Positions 6,423 to 12,870 of a stretch of 12,870 bases of DNA are shown piece after piece. Position numbers and translations under genes: made by a program. The stretch's first letter is position 1; each line of letters starts with the position of its first letter. The stretch comes from Bacteroidota bacterium. Its GTDB lineage: Bacteria > Bacteroidota > Ignavibacteria > SZUA-365 > JAADGX01. The stretch covers positions 1-12,870 of the forward strand of contig JALUUP010000185.1 of assembly GCA_027021285.1 (NCBI GenBank), in the 5' to 3' direction. Below the pieces are notes generated by a model. That model was given only the letters and a program-made list of their open reading frames with translations, searched no databases and was not told the origin of the DNA.

Positions 6423-8561
6423 ATGGCCGGGCGCATCGCCAGCTCCCTTTTGTTCGTCCTGGTTGCTTCCTACGTCGTGGCTTCGTTTTTTCCAGAACAC
6501 AGGGTCTGGGGTATCCACCTTTTAGCTTTTCTGCCTCCGGAAGCGCGGTGGGTCGCTGTGGTCATGATGGTCGTTCTCATCGTCCCCGGCGTCCGGAAGC
6601 GGTTGGAGAAGATGTTCATTGCTTATTCCCGTGTGAAGCCGGGAACGAGGACGGCGATTTACGGAGGGTTTGTTTTGGCATGGGCGGCGGCGTTTTGGAT
6701 CTTCCGGGTGCGCACGTTTTTTCTCGGGGACGGCGCGGTGTACCTGTCCGAGATATTCCGACTGCGGAATCATCTCCCGTTTTCGCGCGAGATGCTCTTT
6801 GCGCCGTCTTCGGCGCCGCTTACCGGCGCCCTGCACGCGGGGTTCGCGAGTCTGCTGGGCACAACCGCTCCCGACAGCATCCTCTCGGACGCGCGGTTTA
6901 CGTTCTGGGTCGTCGGGGTGCTCGCGGGCGTGGTTGCCCTCTGGATCATTCGGTGGTTTACCCTCCGATGGACGGGGGACGGCGCGGAACGGTTCGCCGC
7001 GGGGTTCCTCCTGGGTCTGGCGCCGGGAGCGATCTTTTTCTTTGGCTACATCGAGTACTATGCCCCGGTGTACTGTGTACTGCTGGCATATTTCGCCGCC
7101 TGCCTCCTGGCCGCGCGCCGGGAGCTGCCTCTGTGGGTCCCTGCTCTGTTGCTGGCGCTGGCTGCGGCGTTTCATTTCATGGCCCTGGCAGGTTTGCCCG
7201 CGCTGATCGTGCTGGTCGCGGATAGAAAGAAGAAAGAAGTCGATTGCCCTCGCTCGACGGTGATGCGTGCTTTGGCCGGAGTTGCGCTGGTGCTGGCGGC
7301 GGCAGGCGCGTGGTACTTCTTGTCCGGCGTGTACCGGACGGGGAGCAGGAACATCATTTCTCTCTATCCCTTTGCCACGCCCGGAGGGTGGCAGCGGTAC
7401 ACGCTGCTTTCGACCGAGCATCTGGTTGACCTGGTCAATGTCTTTCTTTTGGTTGCCGGACCTGTAATTGTCGGGTTGCTGGCGCTGGCCCGCACCGTAC
7501 ACTGGCGGAACCGCGCGGTACTGGTCGCCGCCGTCAACGCCTTCTTCTTTTCCTGCGTTACCGTTTTCGGCTACGCCTCGTTCGGTCTCGCGCGTGACTG
7601 GGACATCAGTGCTCCCACCGGCCTGGCGTTGGCGTTTCTGCTCGTGGCGGGGACCCACTCCGCTCGTCGCCAGGCGAAAGCCAGAACTATTCTTCTCCTC
7701 GTCGGATCCTTCACTGCCGTGACCGGCCTCGTTTGGCTGGGCGTGAACATCCAGGAGGAATCGTCGGTGAACCGGGCGAGAACCATCATGAACCTGGACG
7801 CCTCGCTCATCCCCGGCGACGGCGCGTTGAACGGCTACGAGCACCTGCGCAAGTGGTATTTTCGCCACCAGCAATGGGGAGAAACCGTGTGGGCGATTGA
7901 GAAAAAAATCGAGTGCGTGGGCTATCCGTCGGATTATCGCTTGTGGATCCAGACGGTGACCGGTCATCTCTCGCGTTCCAGCTGGGAAAAGCAGTTCGGC
8001 GTCATGCTCAACCGGTTGGAAAGCCAGCTCGGCCGATTCAAGGAATGCTCCTGCGACAGCCTCTACGCCGGGTACAAGAAGGACTTCGAGGAAATAGCGG
8101 CAGAGGTTCTGCTGGAAGGATTACTGGGAGTGGGAAAAGACTTTGCGCTTCGGCACATGGCGCGGTTCGAGAACATGTTTGGCGAAATTCCTGCTTTCAA
8201 CATCGTGCGGGCGGAAATCGGATGGATGGAAACGCCGAAAAAACCACCGGTGGAATTGTATCTTGAAGCCGGCCGCGCCATTCACCGGAGCCCCTTCCTT
8301 GCGGTGTACGCCGCCAAGGGACTTATCGCCTCAAACCGGTTGAACGAGGCACGGAAGGTGCTGGAACGGGCGGTGGCTGTTGATTCCTCGGCGGGATTGC
8401 CATACTTCTACCTCGCCTACATCGAGTACGTCACTACCAGGAACATCCCGCAGGTGCGCAACGACCTGCTTCGGTTCCTGCGCGACCCCAAATCTGCCAT
8501 GATGCCGCAGGCGGAGAAGGCAAAGGCGATTCTGCGGCAGATTGATCAAGCCGGGCATTGA
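6423..8561 (+). CDS. Polytopic membrane protein, GT-C glycosyltransferase-like, with C-terminal helical repeats
   Basis: I do not recognise a named family. From the ATG at 6423 the protein has 712 residues, and from an in-frame GTG at 6363 it has 732. The extra 20 residues are polar and neither start has a clear ribosome binding site. I prefer the ATG because the protein then opens directly with a membrane helix (MAGRIASSLLFVL). About residues 5-455 hold many hydrophobic segments. After the third comes a loop with GDGAVYLSE (D103), which sits where GT-C glycosyltransferases (PMT/ArnT type, using polyprenyl-phosphate sugars) place their catalytic acidic residue. The last 250 or so residues are soluble and helical. 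TPR-like units near the end (LYLEAGRAIHRSPFLAVYAAKG, NRLNEARKVLERAVAVD, PYFYLAYIEY) are recognisable by their small/aromatic spacing. That domain order, a membrane GT-C core followed by TPRs, is known among bacterial glycosyltransferase-like proteins. Transferase activity is an inference; the membrane topology is well supported. Confidence 0.8.
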   Translation: MAGRIASSLLFVLVASYVVASFFPEHRVWGIHLLAFLPPEARWVAVVMMVVLIVPGVRKRLEKMFIAYSRVKPGTRTAIYGGFVLAWAAAFWIFRVRTFFLGDGAVYLSEIFRLRNHLPFSREMLFAPSSAPLTGALHAGFASLLGTTAPDSILSDARFTFWVVGVLAGVVALWIIRWFTLRWTGDGAERFAAGFLLGLAPGAIFFFGYIEYYAPVYCVLLAYFAACLLAARRELPLWVPALLLALAAAFHFMALAGLPALIVLVADRKKKEVDCPRSTVMRALAGVALVLAAAGAWYFLSGVYRTGSRNIISLYPFATPGGWQRYTLLSTEHLVDLVNVFLLVAGPVIVGLLALARTVHWRNRAVLVAAVNAFFFSCVTVFGYASFGLARDWDISAPTGLALAFLLVAGTHSARRQAKARTILLLVGSFTAVTGLVWLGVNIQEESSVNRARTIMNLDASLIPGDGALNGYEHLRKWYFRHQQWGETVWAIEKKIECVGYPSDYRLWIQTVTGHLSRSSWEKQFGVMLNRLESQLGRFKECSCDSLYAGYKKDFEEIAAEVLLEGLLGVGKDFALRHMARFENMFGEIPAFNIVRAEIGWMETPKKPPVELYLEAGRAIHRSPFLAVYAAKGLIASNRLNEARKVLERAVAVDSSAGLPYFYLAYIEYVTTRNIPQVRNDLLRFLRDPKSAMMPQAEKAKAILRQIDQAGH

Positions 8562-8562
8562 C

Positions 8563-8599
8563 GGGTTGAATGGAACCCTTCCGGCTTTCCTCAAGGGAG
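8563..8599 (+). promoter_or_regulatory. Ribosome binding site of rlmD within two alternative hairpins
   Basis: AAGGGAG (8593-8599) lies 3 bases before the ATG at 8603 and supports that start over the ATG at 8570. CCCTT (8576-8580) can pair with AAGGG (8593-8597) and would hide the site. GGGTT (8563-8567) can instead pair with AACCC (8574-8578), which would free it. The two stems share bases and cannot coexist. The stems are only 5 bp each, so a regulatory role is speculative. Confidence 0.35.
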
Positions 8600-8602
8600 T
8601 GC

Positions 8603-10027
8603 ATGAGAGAAAACGAGCATAATATCCAGACACTGAAGCGGGGCGACCGCCTGACGCTGAACATCGAGAAGGCCGCTTTCGAAGGCAAGACGATCTCGCG
8701 GCTCGGGGATTTCGTTGTTTTTATCGAGGGCGCTGTCCCCGGCGACCTGGTCGAGGTGGAAATATTCCGCAAGCGCAAGCGATACGCGGAAGCACGTGTC
8801 GTGTCCGTCGTGACCCCGTCGCAACACCGTGTCGAACCGGCCTGCGGGCATTTCGGCGTGTGCGGGGGGTGTCGCTGGCAACACATGGATTACGAAGAGC
8901 AGCTCCGGTGGAAACGCGAGCACGTCCTGGAAAGCTTCGCCCACGTCGGCGGCCTGGGCGACGTCACGGTTCATCCCACGCTGGCGGCGGAGGACGTGTT
9001 CTTTTACCGGAACAAGATGGAGTACTCTTTCGGCGAGAAGCGCTGGCATACGACCCCCCCAAAAGAGAACGACCGGCTCGTCGAGCCCGCCTTCGCCCTC
9101 GGACTCCACGTGCCTCGGCGGTACGACAAAATCCTTCACGTGGATCGATGCTACTTGCAGTCGGAAACCAGCAACGAGGTATTGGCGTTTACGCGGGATT
9201 TTTTTCTTGCTCACGACATTCGGGCATACTCGACGAAAACCCACTCGGGAGAATTGCGGCACCTGGTGATCCGGGAAGGCAAGAACACCGGGCAACGAAT
9301 GGTGTACCTGGTCACTTCACCCATGGACACGGCGATTGTCGATGAGTACGCGCGCGAAGTGGTGGCCGCGGTACCTGACATCACCACCGTCGTGCACGGT
9401 GTCACCACGCGGAAATCCATGGTGGCCCAGACAGATGAGAATCGCGTGTTGTTCGGTCCGGGAATTATCGAAGAAACACTGGGAGGATGCAGGTATGAGA
9501 TCTCCCCGTCCTCGTTTTTCCAGAGCAATACCCGGCAGGCGGAAAAACTTTACGCGGTTACGCTCGACTACGCTGGCGTGGAAGCGGACACGGTTGTCTG
9601 GGATTTGTACTGCGGGATCGGAACCATTGCCTTGTTTTTCGCTCGGCACGCCGGGCGGGTCGTCGGTGTCGAGCTCAATCCCGACGCCGTGGAGGACGCG
9701 CGTCGAAACGCCGCGCGAAACGGTGTCGAGAACTGCGAGTTCGTCGCCTCCGATATTGTCGAATTCCTTGCCAGCGCCGCCGCCGTTCCCGACGTCGTGG
9801 TAATCGATCCGCCCCGCTCGGGTTTGCATCCCAAGGTTGTGAAGGGGCTGGGGACGTTGCCTGTATCGCGACTTGTGTACGTGAGCTGTAACCCCGTCAC
9901 ATGTGCCCGGGACGTGAAGATGCTGGGCGAGTACGGCTTCCGGGTGCAGCAGGTACAACCGGTGGACATGTTTCCTCACACCTATCACATCGAGTGTGTT
10001 GTCACATTGCGGAGAGACCAACCATGA
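8603..10027 (+). CDS. rlmD: 23S rRNA (uracil-5-)-methyltransferase, RlmD/RumA type
   Basis: This enzyme transfers a methyl group from SAM to C5 of a uridine in 23S rRNA (U1939 in E. coli numbering for RlmD). From the ATG at 8603 the protein has 474 residues. A TRAM RNA-binding domain at about 10-70 is followed by the iron-sulfur cluster cysteines C81-x5-C87-x2-C90 and the distant C183, the pattern that marks RlmD-like members. The C-terminal half is a class I methyltransferase with DLYCGIGTIALFF (from D334), GVELNP, the IDPPRSG motif (D402) and the catalytic cysteine in SCNP (C429). It ends with the typical MFPHTYHIECV. An alternative ATG at 8570 would add 11 residues but has a poorer ribosome binding site. 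The stop overlaps the udk ATG by 4 bases. RlmC, RlmD and dual-target RlmCD cannot be separated with certainty from sequence alone, but the TrmA/RlmD family call is firm. Confidence 0.94.
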   Translation: MRENEHNIQTLKRGDRLTLNIEKAAFEGKTISRLGDFVVFIEGAVPGDLVEVEIFRKRKRYAEARVVSVVTPSQHRVEPACGHFGVCGGCRWQHMDYEEQLRWKREHVLESFAHVGGLGDVTVHPTLAAEDVFFYRNKMEYSFGEKRWHTTPPKENDRLVEPAFALGLHVPRRYDKILHVDRCYLQSETSNEVLAFTRDFFLAHDIRAYSTKTHSGELRHLVIREGKNTGQRMVYLVTSPMDTAIVDEYAREVVAAVPDITTVVHGVTTRKSMVAQTDENRVLFGPGIIEETLGGCRYEISPSSFFQSNTRQAEKLYAVTLDYAGVEADTVVWDLYCGIGTIALFFARHAGRVVGVELNPDAVEDARRNAARNGVENCEFVASDIVEFLASAAAVPDVVVIDPPRSGLHPKVVKGLGTLPVSRLVYVSCNPVTCARDVKMLGEYGFRVQQVQPVDMFPHTYHIECVVTLRRDQP

Positions 10028-10650
10028 AGGAGCCGTTCATCCTCGGCATCGCGGGAGGAACCGGGTCGGGAAAGACAACGCTGGCCAGGAATCTCCTCGC
10101 CGCCCTGCCCGCGGAAGCGGCGGAAATCGTTTCGCACGATTTTTACTACCGCGACATCCGTACGCTGCCCGATCCCGATCCGGCCCGCGTGAACTTCGAT
10201 CATCCCGAGGCCCTCGATACAAGTCTCTTCATCCGCCATCTCGACGAACTGAAACGCGGGCGGGCGGTGGATGTGCCTCAATACGATTTCGCCACGCACA
10301 CCCGCAAGGCCGAGACCCGGCGCGTGGTACCCCGCCCGGTCATCATCGTCGAAGGCATTTTGATTTTCGCGGACGACGAGCTTTGCAGGCGGTTCGACGC
10401 GCGTGTTTTCGTGCACGCCGACCCGGAGGTACGGTTGTTGCGGAGGATCGAGCGCGACGTGGAAAAACGGGGTCGCTCAATAGCCTCCGTCCGCGAGCAA
10501 TATCTGTCCACCGTTCTCCCCATGCACCGGAAGTACGTCGCGCCATCCGTAGCGAAAGCGGACATCATTATTCCGCGTGGAGGGCACAACAAGGCGGCGG
10601 TGGAGATGCTGGTCAGCTATCTGCGTTCCGTGACAGGTATCGAGACGTAG
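10024..10650 (+). CDS. udk: Uridine kinase
   Basis: Uridine (and usually cytidine) is phosphorylated to the monophosphate in pyrimidine salvage, in the cytoplasm. The protein has 208 residues, the normal length. Family motifs appear in order: P-loop GGTGSGKT (11-18), HDFYYRD, NFDHPEALD, YDFATHTR (nucleoside binding), VEGILIF (Walker B-like strand), the lid-region RRIERDVEKRGRS, and MHRKYVAPS...ADIIIPRGG. Translation begins at the ATG inside an ATGA overlap with the rlmD stop. A GGAGAG (10011-10016) lies 7 bases upstream within rlmD, so the two genes are very likely cotranscribed and translationally coupled. Two terminator-like structures follow it, so it is probably the last gene of the plus-strand run. 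Confidence 0.96.
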   Translation: MKEPFILGIAGGTGSGKTTLARNLLAALPAEAAEIVSHDFYYRDIRTLPDPDPARVNFDHPEALDTSLFIRHLDELKRGRAVDVPQYDFATHTRKAETRRVVPRPVIIVEGILIFADDELCRRFDARVFVHADPEVRLLRRIERDVEKRGRSIASVREQYLSTVLPMHRKYVAPSVAKADIIIPRGGHNKAAVEMLVSYLRSVTGIET

Positions 10651-10672
10651 AAAACCTCACGGAGAGGCTTTT
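10651..10672 (+). terminator. Terminator-like hairpin directly after udk
   Basis: Immediately after the udk stop, AAAACCTC (10651-10658) can pair with GAGG (10664-10667) and, across a bulged C, with TTTT (10669-10672), around an ACGGA loop. The A-run/T-run arms fit a bidirectional style of terminator. The stem has only four strong base pairs, so it may be weak. Confidence 0.4.
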
Positions 10673-10710
10673 CTGTCCTTCCCCGAAAGGGTCACTATGT
10701 GTTGACTTTG

Positions 10711-10752
10711 CTCAGAACTTCGCTCAGGATTGAGGTTGTTCTGAGGGTTTTT
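10711..10752 (+). terminator. Second terminator-like structure, overlapping the 3' end of the convergent gene
   Basis: A perfect 8-bp stem, CTCAGAAC (10711-10718) with GTTCTGAG (10738-10745), encloses a small inner stem CTCA (10723-10726) with TGAG (10731-10734). On the plus strand it is followed by GGTTTTT (10746-10752), which fits an intrinsic terminator for transcription coming from udk. Its right half lies inside the last codons of the minus-strand methyltransferase gene. Confidence 0.45.
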
Positions 10753-11509
10753 CCGCAACGATGACCCCGTACCCCATCCACTTCTTTCCCTTGTGGCGGG
10801 TGTACACGTCCACTTCGTGCTTGTATTTCAGAAGGATTTTCTTCATTTCCCCCGAAGAGTACTCCGGGCGTTTACCGGCGGCGCGCACGGCGTCGATGTG
10901 ACCGGAATAAAACGCGGCCAGCGCCCGTGTTTCGTCAGCCGTCACGCGAACTTTCAGCCCGTGCCCGCTGACGATCTCGCAGGCTTCTTCCAGGGTATGG
11001 ACCGGCCGTTCGACGGTTTCCCAAACGTCCTTCACGTATGTGGGGACGGGGCGCTGGAGCCAGACGGCGTCCAGGAGATACAGGAGGCCGTCGTTCTGCA
11101 GCAACGATCGAGCGAGATCAACCAGGCGGGGCAGGGGGATTCTCGCCTGGTTTCCTTCCGAAATGATGGCGGAGAAGGAATGCTCTGGTAGATCGAGAGC
11201 GTCGAGCTCCATGAAGCGATATTGCACCGATCCCTTGAGCCTCGCCTGCTGCTGGAAAAATCGCGCCGCCATCAGCGCCTCGGCGTCGTCATCCACGCCA
11301 AGAACCGAAACGGCGTATTCGGACGCGAGCGCGATGGCAGTCGTACCTTCGCGGCAACCGAGAACCAGCCATCGGGGGCCTGATTCTCCGGAGTCTGTCT
11401 TCTTGGTGCTTTCCTCTTTCGACGGAGGGAATTTCGATACGTACTTCAGAGCCAGTCGAGCGCCGCCGGGCACGGTGGGAAATTCTGTTGACATGTTCTT
11501 TCCGCTCAT
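10724..11509 (-). CDS. Class I SAM-dependent methyltransferase, substrate unknown
   Basis: The product has 261 residues. A SAM-binding Rossmann fold is visible: motif I as VLGCREGTTAIA (49-60, with R-E-G in place of the more usual glycine-rich GxG), an acidic residue closing the second strand in GVDDD (73-75), and LDALDLPEHSFSAII as motif III. An opening PGGARLAL and a C-terminal region ending KGKKWMGYGVIVAEKP flank it. Residues 28-44 are a polar, probably disordered linker (KEESTKKTDSGESG). No substrate-specific motif is recognised, so small-molecule, RNA or protein targets all remain possible. The start could be the ATG at 11509 or the in-frame ATG at 11494. The second is preceded by a weak GGAAAG at a sensible distance, the first by nothing similar. 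It lies 75 bases downstream of ftsX on the same strand and may be cotranscribed with it, and it converges on udk. Confidence 0.82.
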   Translation of the reverse strand: MSGKNMSTEFPTVPGGARLALKYVSKFPPSKEESTKKTDSGESGPRWLVLGCREGTTAIALASEYAVSVLGVDDDAEALMAARFFQQQARLKGSVQYRFMELDALDLPEHSFSAIISEGNQARIPLPRLVDLARSLLQNDGLLYLLDAVWLQRPVPTYVKDVWETVERPVHTLEEACEIVSGHGLKVRVTADETRALAAFYSGHIDAVRAAGKRPEYSSGEMKKILLKYKHEVDVYTRHKGKKWMGYGVIVAEKPSEQPQS

Positions 11510-11531
11510 ACGTTTTTACGTGTTTGCAAAC
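11510..11531. promoter_or_regulatory. Paired dyad elements just upstream of the methyltransferase gene
   Basis: ACGTTTTTACGT (11510-11521) touches the upstream edge of the 11509 start and abuts GTTTGCAAAC (11522-11531), a perfect 10-base palindrome. Two adjoining dyads immediately before a start codon could be a repressor site or an mRNA structure. There is no other evidence for either. Confidence 0.25.
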
Positions 11532-11584
11532 GCCGGAGAAACAATCGAATCGTGACTGATCGATGAACAGGGATCATGCCGCGG

Positions 11585-12475
11585 TCATTGGCCAGGCGCT
11601 GTGACAAGCGACTCGGACAGGAAACGCCGGATGGAAGTGACACTGCCGAGCCATCCGAGGAAACCTCCGAGAAAGATCAACTCGAGGTAGAACGGAAGCA
11701 CCGGCCGGAGCGCGAGGTGGAGGTCGCTGAGAATGGGTTTCAGGAAATACACGAAGATGAACTCGATGAGCGCGGAAGCAACGATGCCCCCCAGGACGCC
11801 GTGCAGGATTCCCTCGATGAGGAACGGTCTGCGAATGAACGAGCGTGTGGCCCCGACCAGCTTCATCGTTCGGATGATCTCGCGCCGGGCGTAAATAGTG
11901 AGGCGAATGGTGTTCGCCACCAGGATCACGGCACAGAGGGCGAGCACGATCCCGATGACGAGTGTAAAAGTTTTCCAGGTCGAGAGGCGATTTCCCAGCA
12001 ACTCGATGTATTCCTTCCGGTACACGATACTTTCCACGCCGGAAATGCGTGAAATAGCACGGGTCAAAACGGCCACGCTGTCCGGGTTTATGTACTCCTG
12101 CTCCAGCCGGACCTTGTAGCTTGGAGGAAGGGGATTCTCCGGGAGGAGGTCGGTGAAAGATTCCCCGAATTCCTCCGCGAAGATTTTGAGCGCCCGCTCT
12201 TTGGAAACGAATTCCACCGATCCCACCCCCGGGATGCGAACAAGTGTTTGTCCGATCTGTTCGGCGGTGATGTCCCCGATGTCCTCGCGGAGAAACACTT
12301 CCATTTCGACTCCCGCCCTGATCATGTCCATGAGATTGTTGAAGCTCTGCGTGACGAGGTAGAAGATACCAAGCAGGAGCAGTGAGATGCTGACAGTAAA
12401 AATTGTGATCAAGCTGTTGGTTCTGGTGCGCCAGAACCCTGCCAGGCTTTCATTCAGAACGTAGGAAAAACTCAT
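11585..12475 (-). CDS. ftsX: Cell division protein FtsX (ABC-type permease subunit)
   Basis: FtsX pairs with the ATPase FtsE in the inner membrane and, in studied bacteria, activates periplasmic cell-wall hydrolases at the septum. From the ATG at 12475 the product has 296 residues and shows the family layout. It has a short cytoplasmic head (SLAGFWRTRTN), TM1 at about 21-43, an extracytoplasmic domain at about 45-165 with MEVFLRED and the VEFVSKERALKIFAEEFG block, and then TM2 (about 170-190), TM3 (about 223-245) and TM4 (about 262-284). RREIIRTMKLVGAT after TM2 is the typical cytoplasmic coupling segment. An ATG at 12511 would add 12 residues, but the shorter form matches FtsX N-termini better and lies downstream of the candidate promoter. 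Neither start has a good Shine-Dalgarno sequence. ftsE is not adjacent: the upstream neighbour is a divergent gene. Confidence 0.93.
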   Translation of the reverse strand: MSFSYVLNESLAGFWRTRTNSLITIFTVSISLLLLGIFYLVTQSFNNLMDMIRAGVEMEVFLREDIGDITAEQIGQTLVRIPGVGSVEFVSKERALKIFAEEFGESFTDLLPENPLPPSYKVRLEQEYINPDSVAVLTRAISRISGVESIVYRKEYIELLGNRLSTWKTFTLVIGIVLALCAVILVANTIRLTIYARREIIRTMKLVGATRSFIRRPFLIEGILHGVLGGIVASALIEFIFVYFLKPILSDLHLALRPVLPFYLELIFLGGFLGWLGSVTSIRRFLSESLVTAPGQ

Positions 12476-12511
12476 ATTTCGTTTTCGCGCTCCATGCGAT
12501 AGAAATTCCAT

Positions 12512-12543
12512 GAAACATAGTCAAGTGGACAGGGAGAATCAAA
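12512..12543 (-). promoter_or_regulatory. Candidate ftsX promoter, Bacteroidota-like
   Basis: Read on the minus strand, TTTG (12543-12540) is separated by 20 bases from TATGTTTC (12519-12512). This is one base off the TAnnTTTG -7 box and has the spacing described for Bacteroidota promoters. Transcription would begin shortly after it and leave a leader of about 30 bases before the ATG at 12475. A sigma70-style reading, TTGACT with a poor TATCGC 17 bases on, is also possible. Confidence 0.33.
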
Positions 12544-12641
12544 TACCATGAATGCTATCGATGGCATTTCGTATTTTACCATGGCATCGGCGGATGGGCT
12601 TGTTCCGGATCGCGGACGGCGGAACGGAGATGTATTGCAGG

Positions 12642-12672
12642 TTTGAATATCAAGGATGAAGTACTACTTTAA
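12642..12672 (+). promoter_or_regulatory. Candidate promoter of the MlaE-type gene
   Basis: TTTG (12642-12645), a 19-base spacer and TACTTTAA (12665-12672) resemble the TTTG / TAnnTTTG arrangement with two mismatches at the end of the second box. A sigma70-like TATGAT (12678-12683) lies nearby but has no matching -35 box. This is a weak call. Confidence 0.22.
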
Positions 12673-12749
12673 CTGCATATGATTCATCGTCACTACAATG
12701 GAAAGGGAACTTGGTGATACATGCCAGACGGCGGTAGTAAGGGAATGAT

Positions 12750-12870
12750 ATGAACGAGCGGTCATGGGATCTTGATCGATTCAGCGTTTCCGTGCGGAAA
12801 GGTCTTGAGGATGTGTACGAACTCAGTGTCTTTTCCCTGAAGTTTTTCTCGTCGGTATTCAAACCGCCGT
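12750..12870 (+). CDS. MlaE-type ABC transporter permease, N-terminal fragment (runs off window)
   Basis: Only the first 40 codons are present. They begin MNERSWDLDRFSVSV and continue LEDVYELSVFSLKFFSSVFKPP. A cytoplasmic lead, then a hydrophobic helix, then a PP at the point where MlaE permeases have the 'PP(F)' that precedes the conserved iG..Sl segment, is the usual opening of this family. These permeases work with an MlaF ATPase and an MlaD MCE protein in lipid transport across the envelope, and those genes would be expected just outside the window. The start is supported by AAGGGA (12739-12744) 5 bases upstream. The identity rests on a short fragment and should be read as probable. Confidence 0.62.
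   Translation, partial: MNERSWDLDRFSVSVRKGLEDVYELSVFSLKFFSSVFKPP

Larger units (their letters stand above)
12476..12749. other. Divergent regulatory region between ftsX and the MlaE-type gene
   Basis: This 274-base A+T-richer spacer has no credible gene. It contains candidate promoters in both directions (listed separately), a near-perfect 18-base palindrome, AATGCTATCGATGGCATT (12551-12568, one mismatched pair), and two sets of direct repeats: TACCATG at 12544-12550 and 12577-12583, and ATGGCAT at 12561-12567 and 12581-12587. Confidence 0.5.

Noticed and set aside
6522..7967. 481-codon minus-strand open frame opposite the GT-C-like membrane gene
   Set aside because: The translation is highly charged and low in complexity with no motif. 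It mirrors a well-supported membrane protein and is a shadow frame.
11557..11576. TGATC...GATCA inverted repeat downstream of ftsX
   Set aside because: A 5-bp stem without a T run is within chance expectation and does not support a terminator.
12650..12862. 70-codon minus-strand frame at the right edge
   Set aside because: It opposes the MlaE-like start, which has a good ribosome binding site and family resemblance, and its translation is featureless.

Overview
The window is ordinary chromosomal DNA of moderately high GC from a bacterium, most likely a member of the FCB superphylum (Bacteroidota/Ignavibacteria or a related candidate phylum). The main clue is the first gene, whose C-terminus has the QNxPNPxNP type of type IX secretion sorting domain. 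A Flavobacteriia-like Tat-exported glycosylasparaginase, an ftsX without ftsE beside it, and two possible TTTG / TAnnTTTG-like promoters agree with this, but none of them fixes the phylum. I see no phage, transposon, CRISPR, rRNA or tRNA.

Left part (1-2354): the 3' part of a gene for a secreted von Willebrand A protein. It has a MIDAS site, two tandem cohesin-like modules and the sorting domain, and is followed by a probable terminator. A spacer of about 430 bases then carries three separate mini-arrays of 7- or 8-base degenerate tandem repeats. This is the least explained stretch of the window.

Middle part (2355-10672): a tightly packed plus-strand run. It holds cysS, a stand-alone cyclic-nucleotide-binding protein (3-base gap), an AI-2E family membrane protein (4-base overlap), a Tat-exported N4-(beta-N-acetylglucosaminyl)-L-asparaginase, a polytopic GT-C-like membrane protein with a helical-repeat tail, an RlmD-type 23S rRNA m5U methyltransferase, and uridine kinase (4-base ATGA overlap). 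Terminator-like hairpins follow udk. The run mixes translation and rRNA genes (cysS, rlmD), pyrimidine salvage (udk) and envelope or glycan functions.

Right part (10724-12870): two minus-strand genes, a class I SAM-dependent methyltransferase and ftsX, converge on udk. They are separated by a repeat-rich divergent promoter region from the first 40 codons of a plus-strand MlaE-type ABC permease that runs off the window.

No clear new defence or mobile system is visible. The best leads are the translationally coupled cNMP-sensor/AI-2E pair, the neighbouring exported glycosylasparaginase and glycosyltransferase-like protein, and the short-period repeat arrays upstream of cysS.
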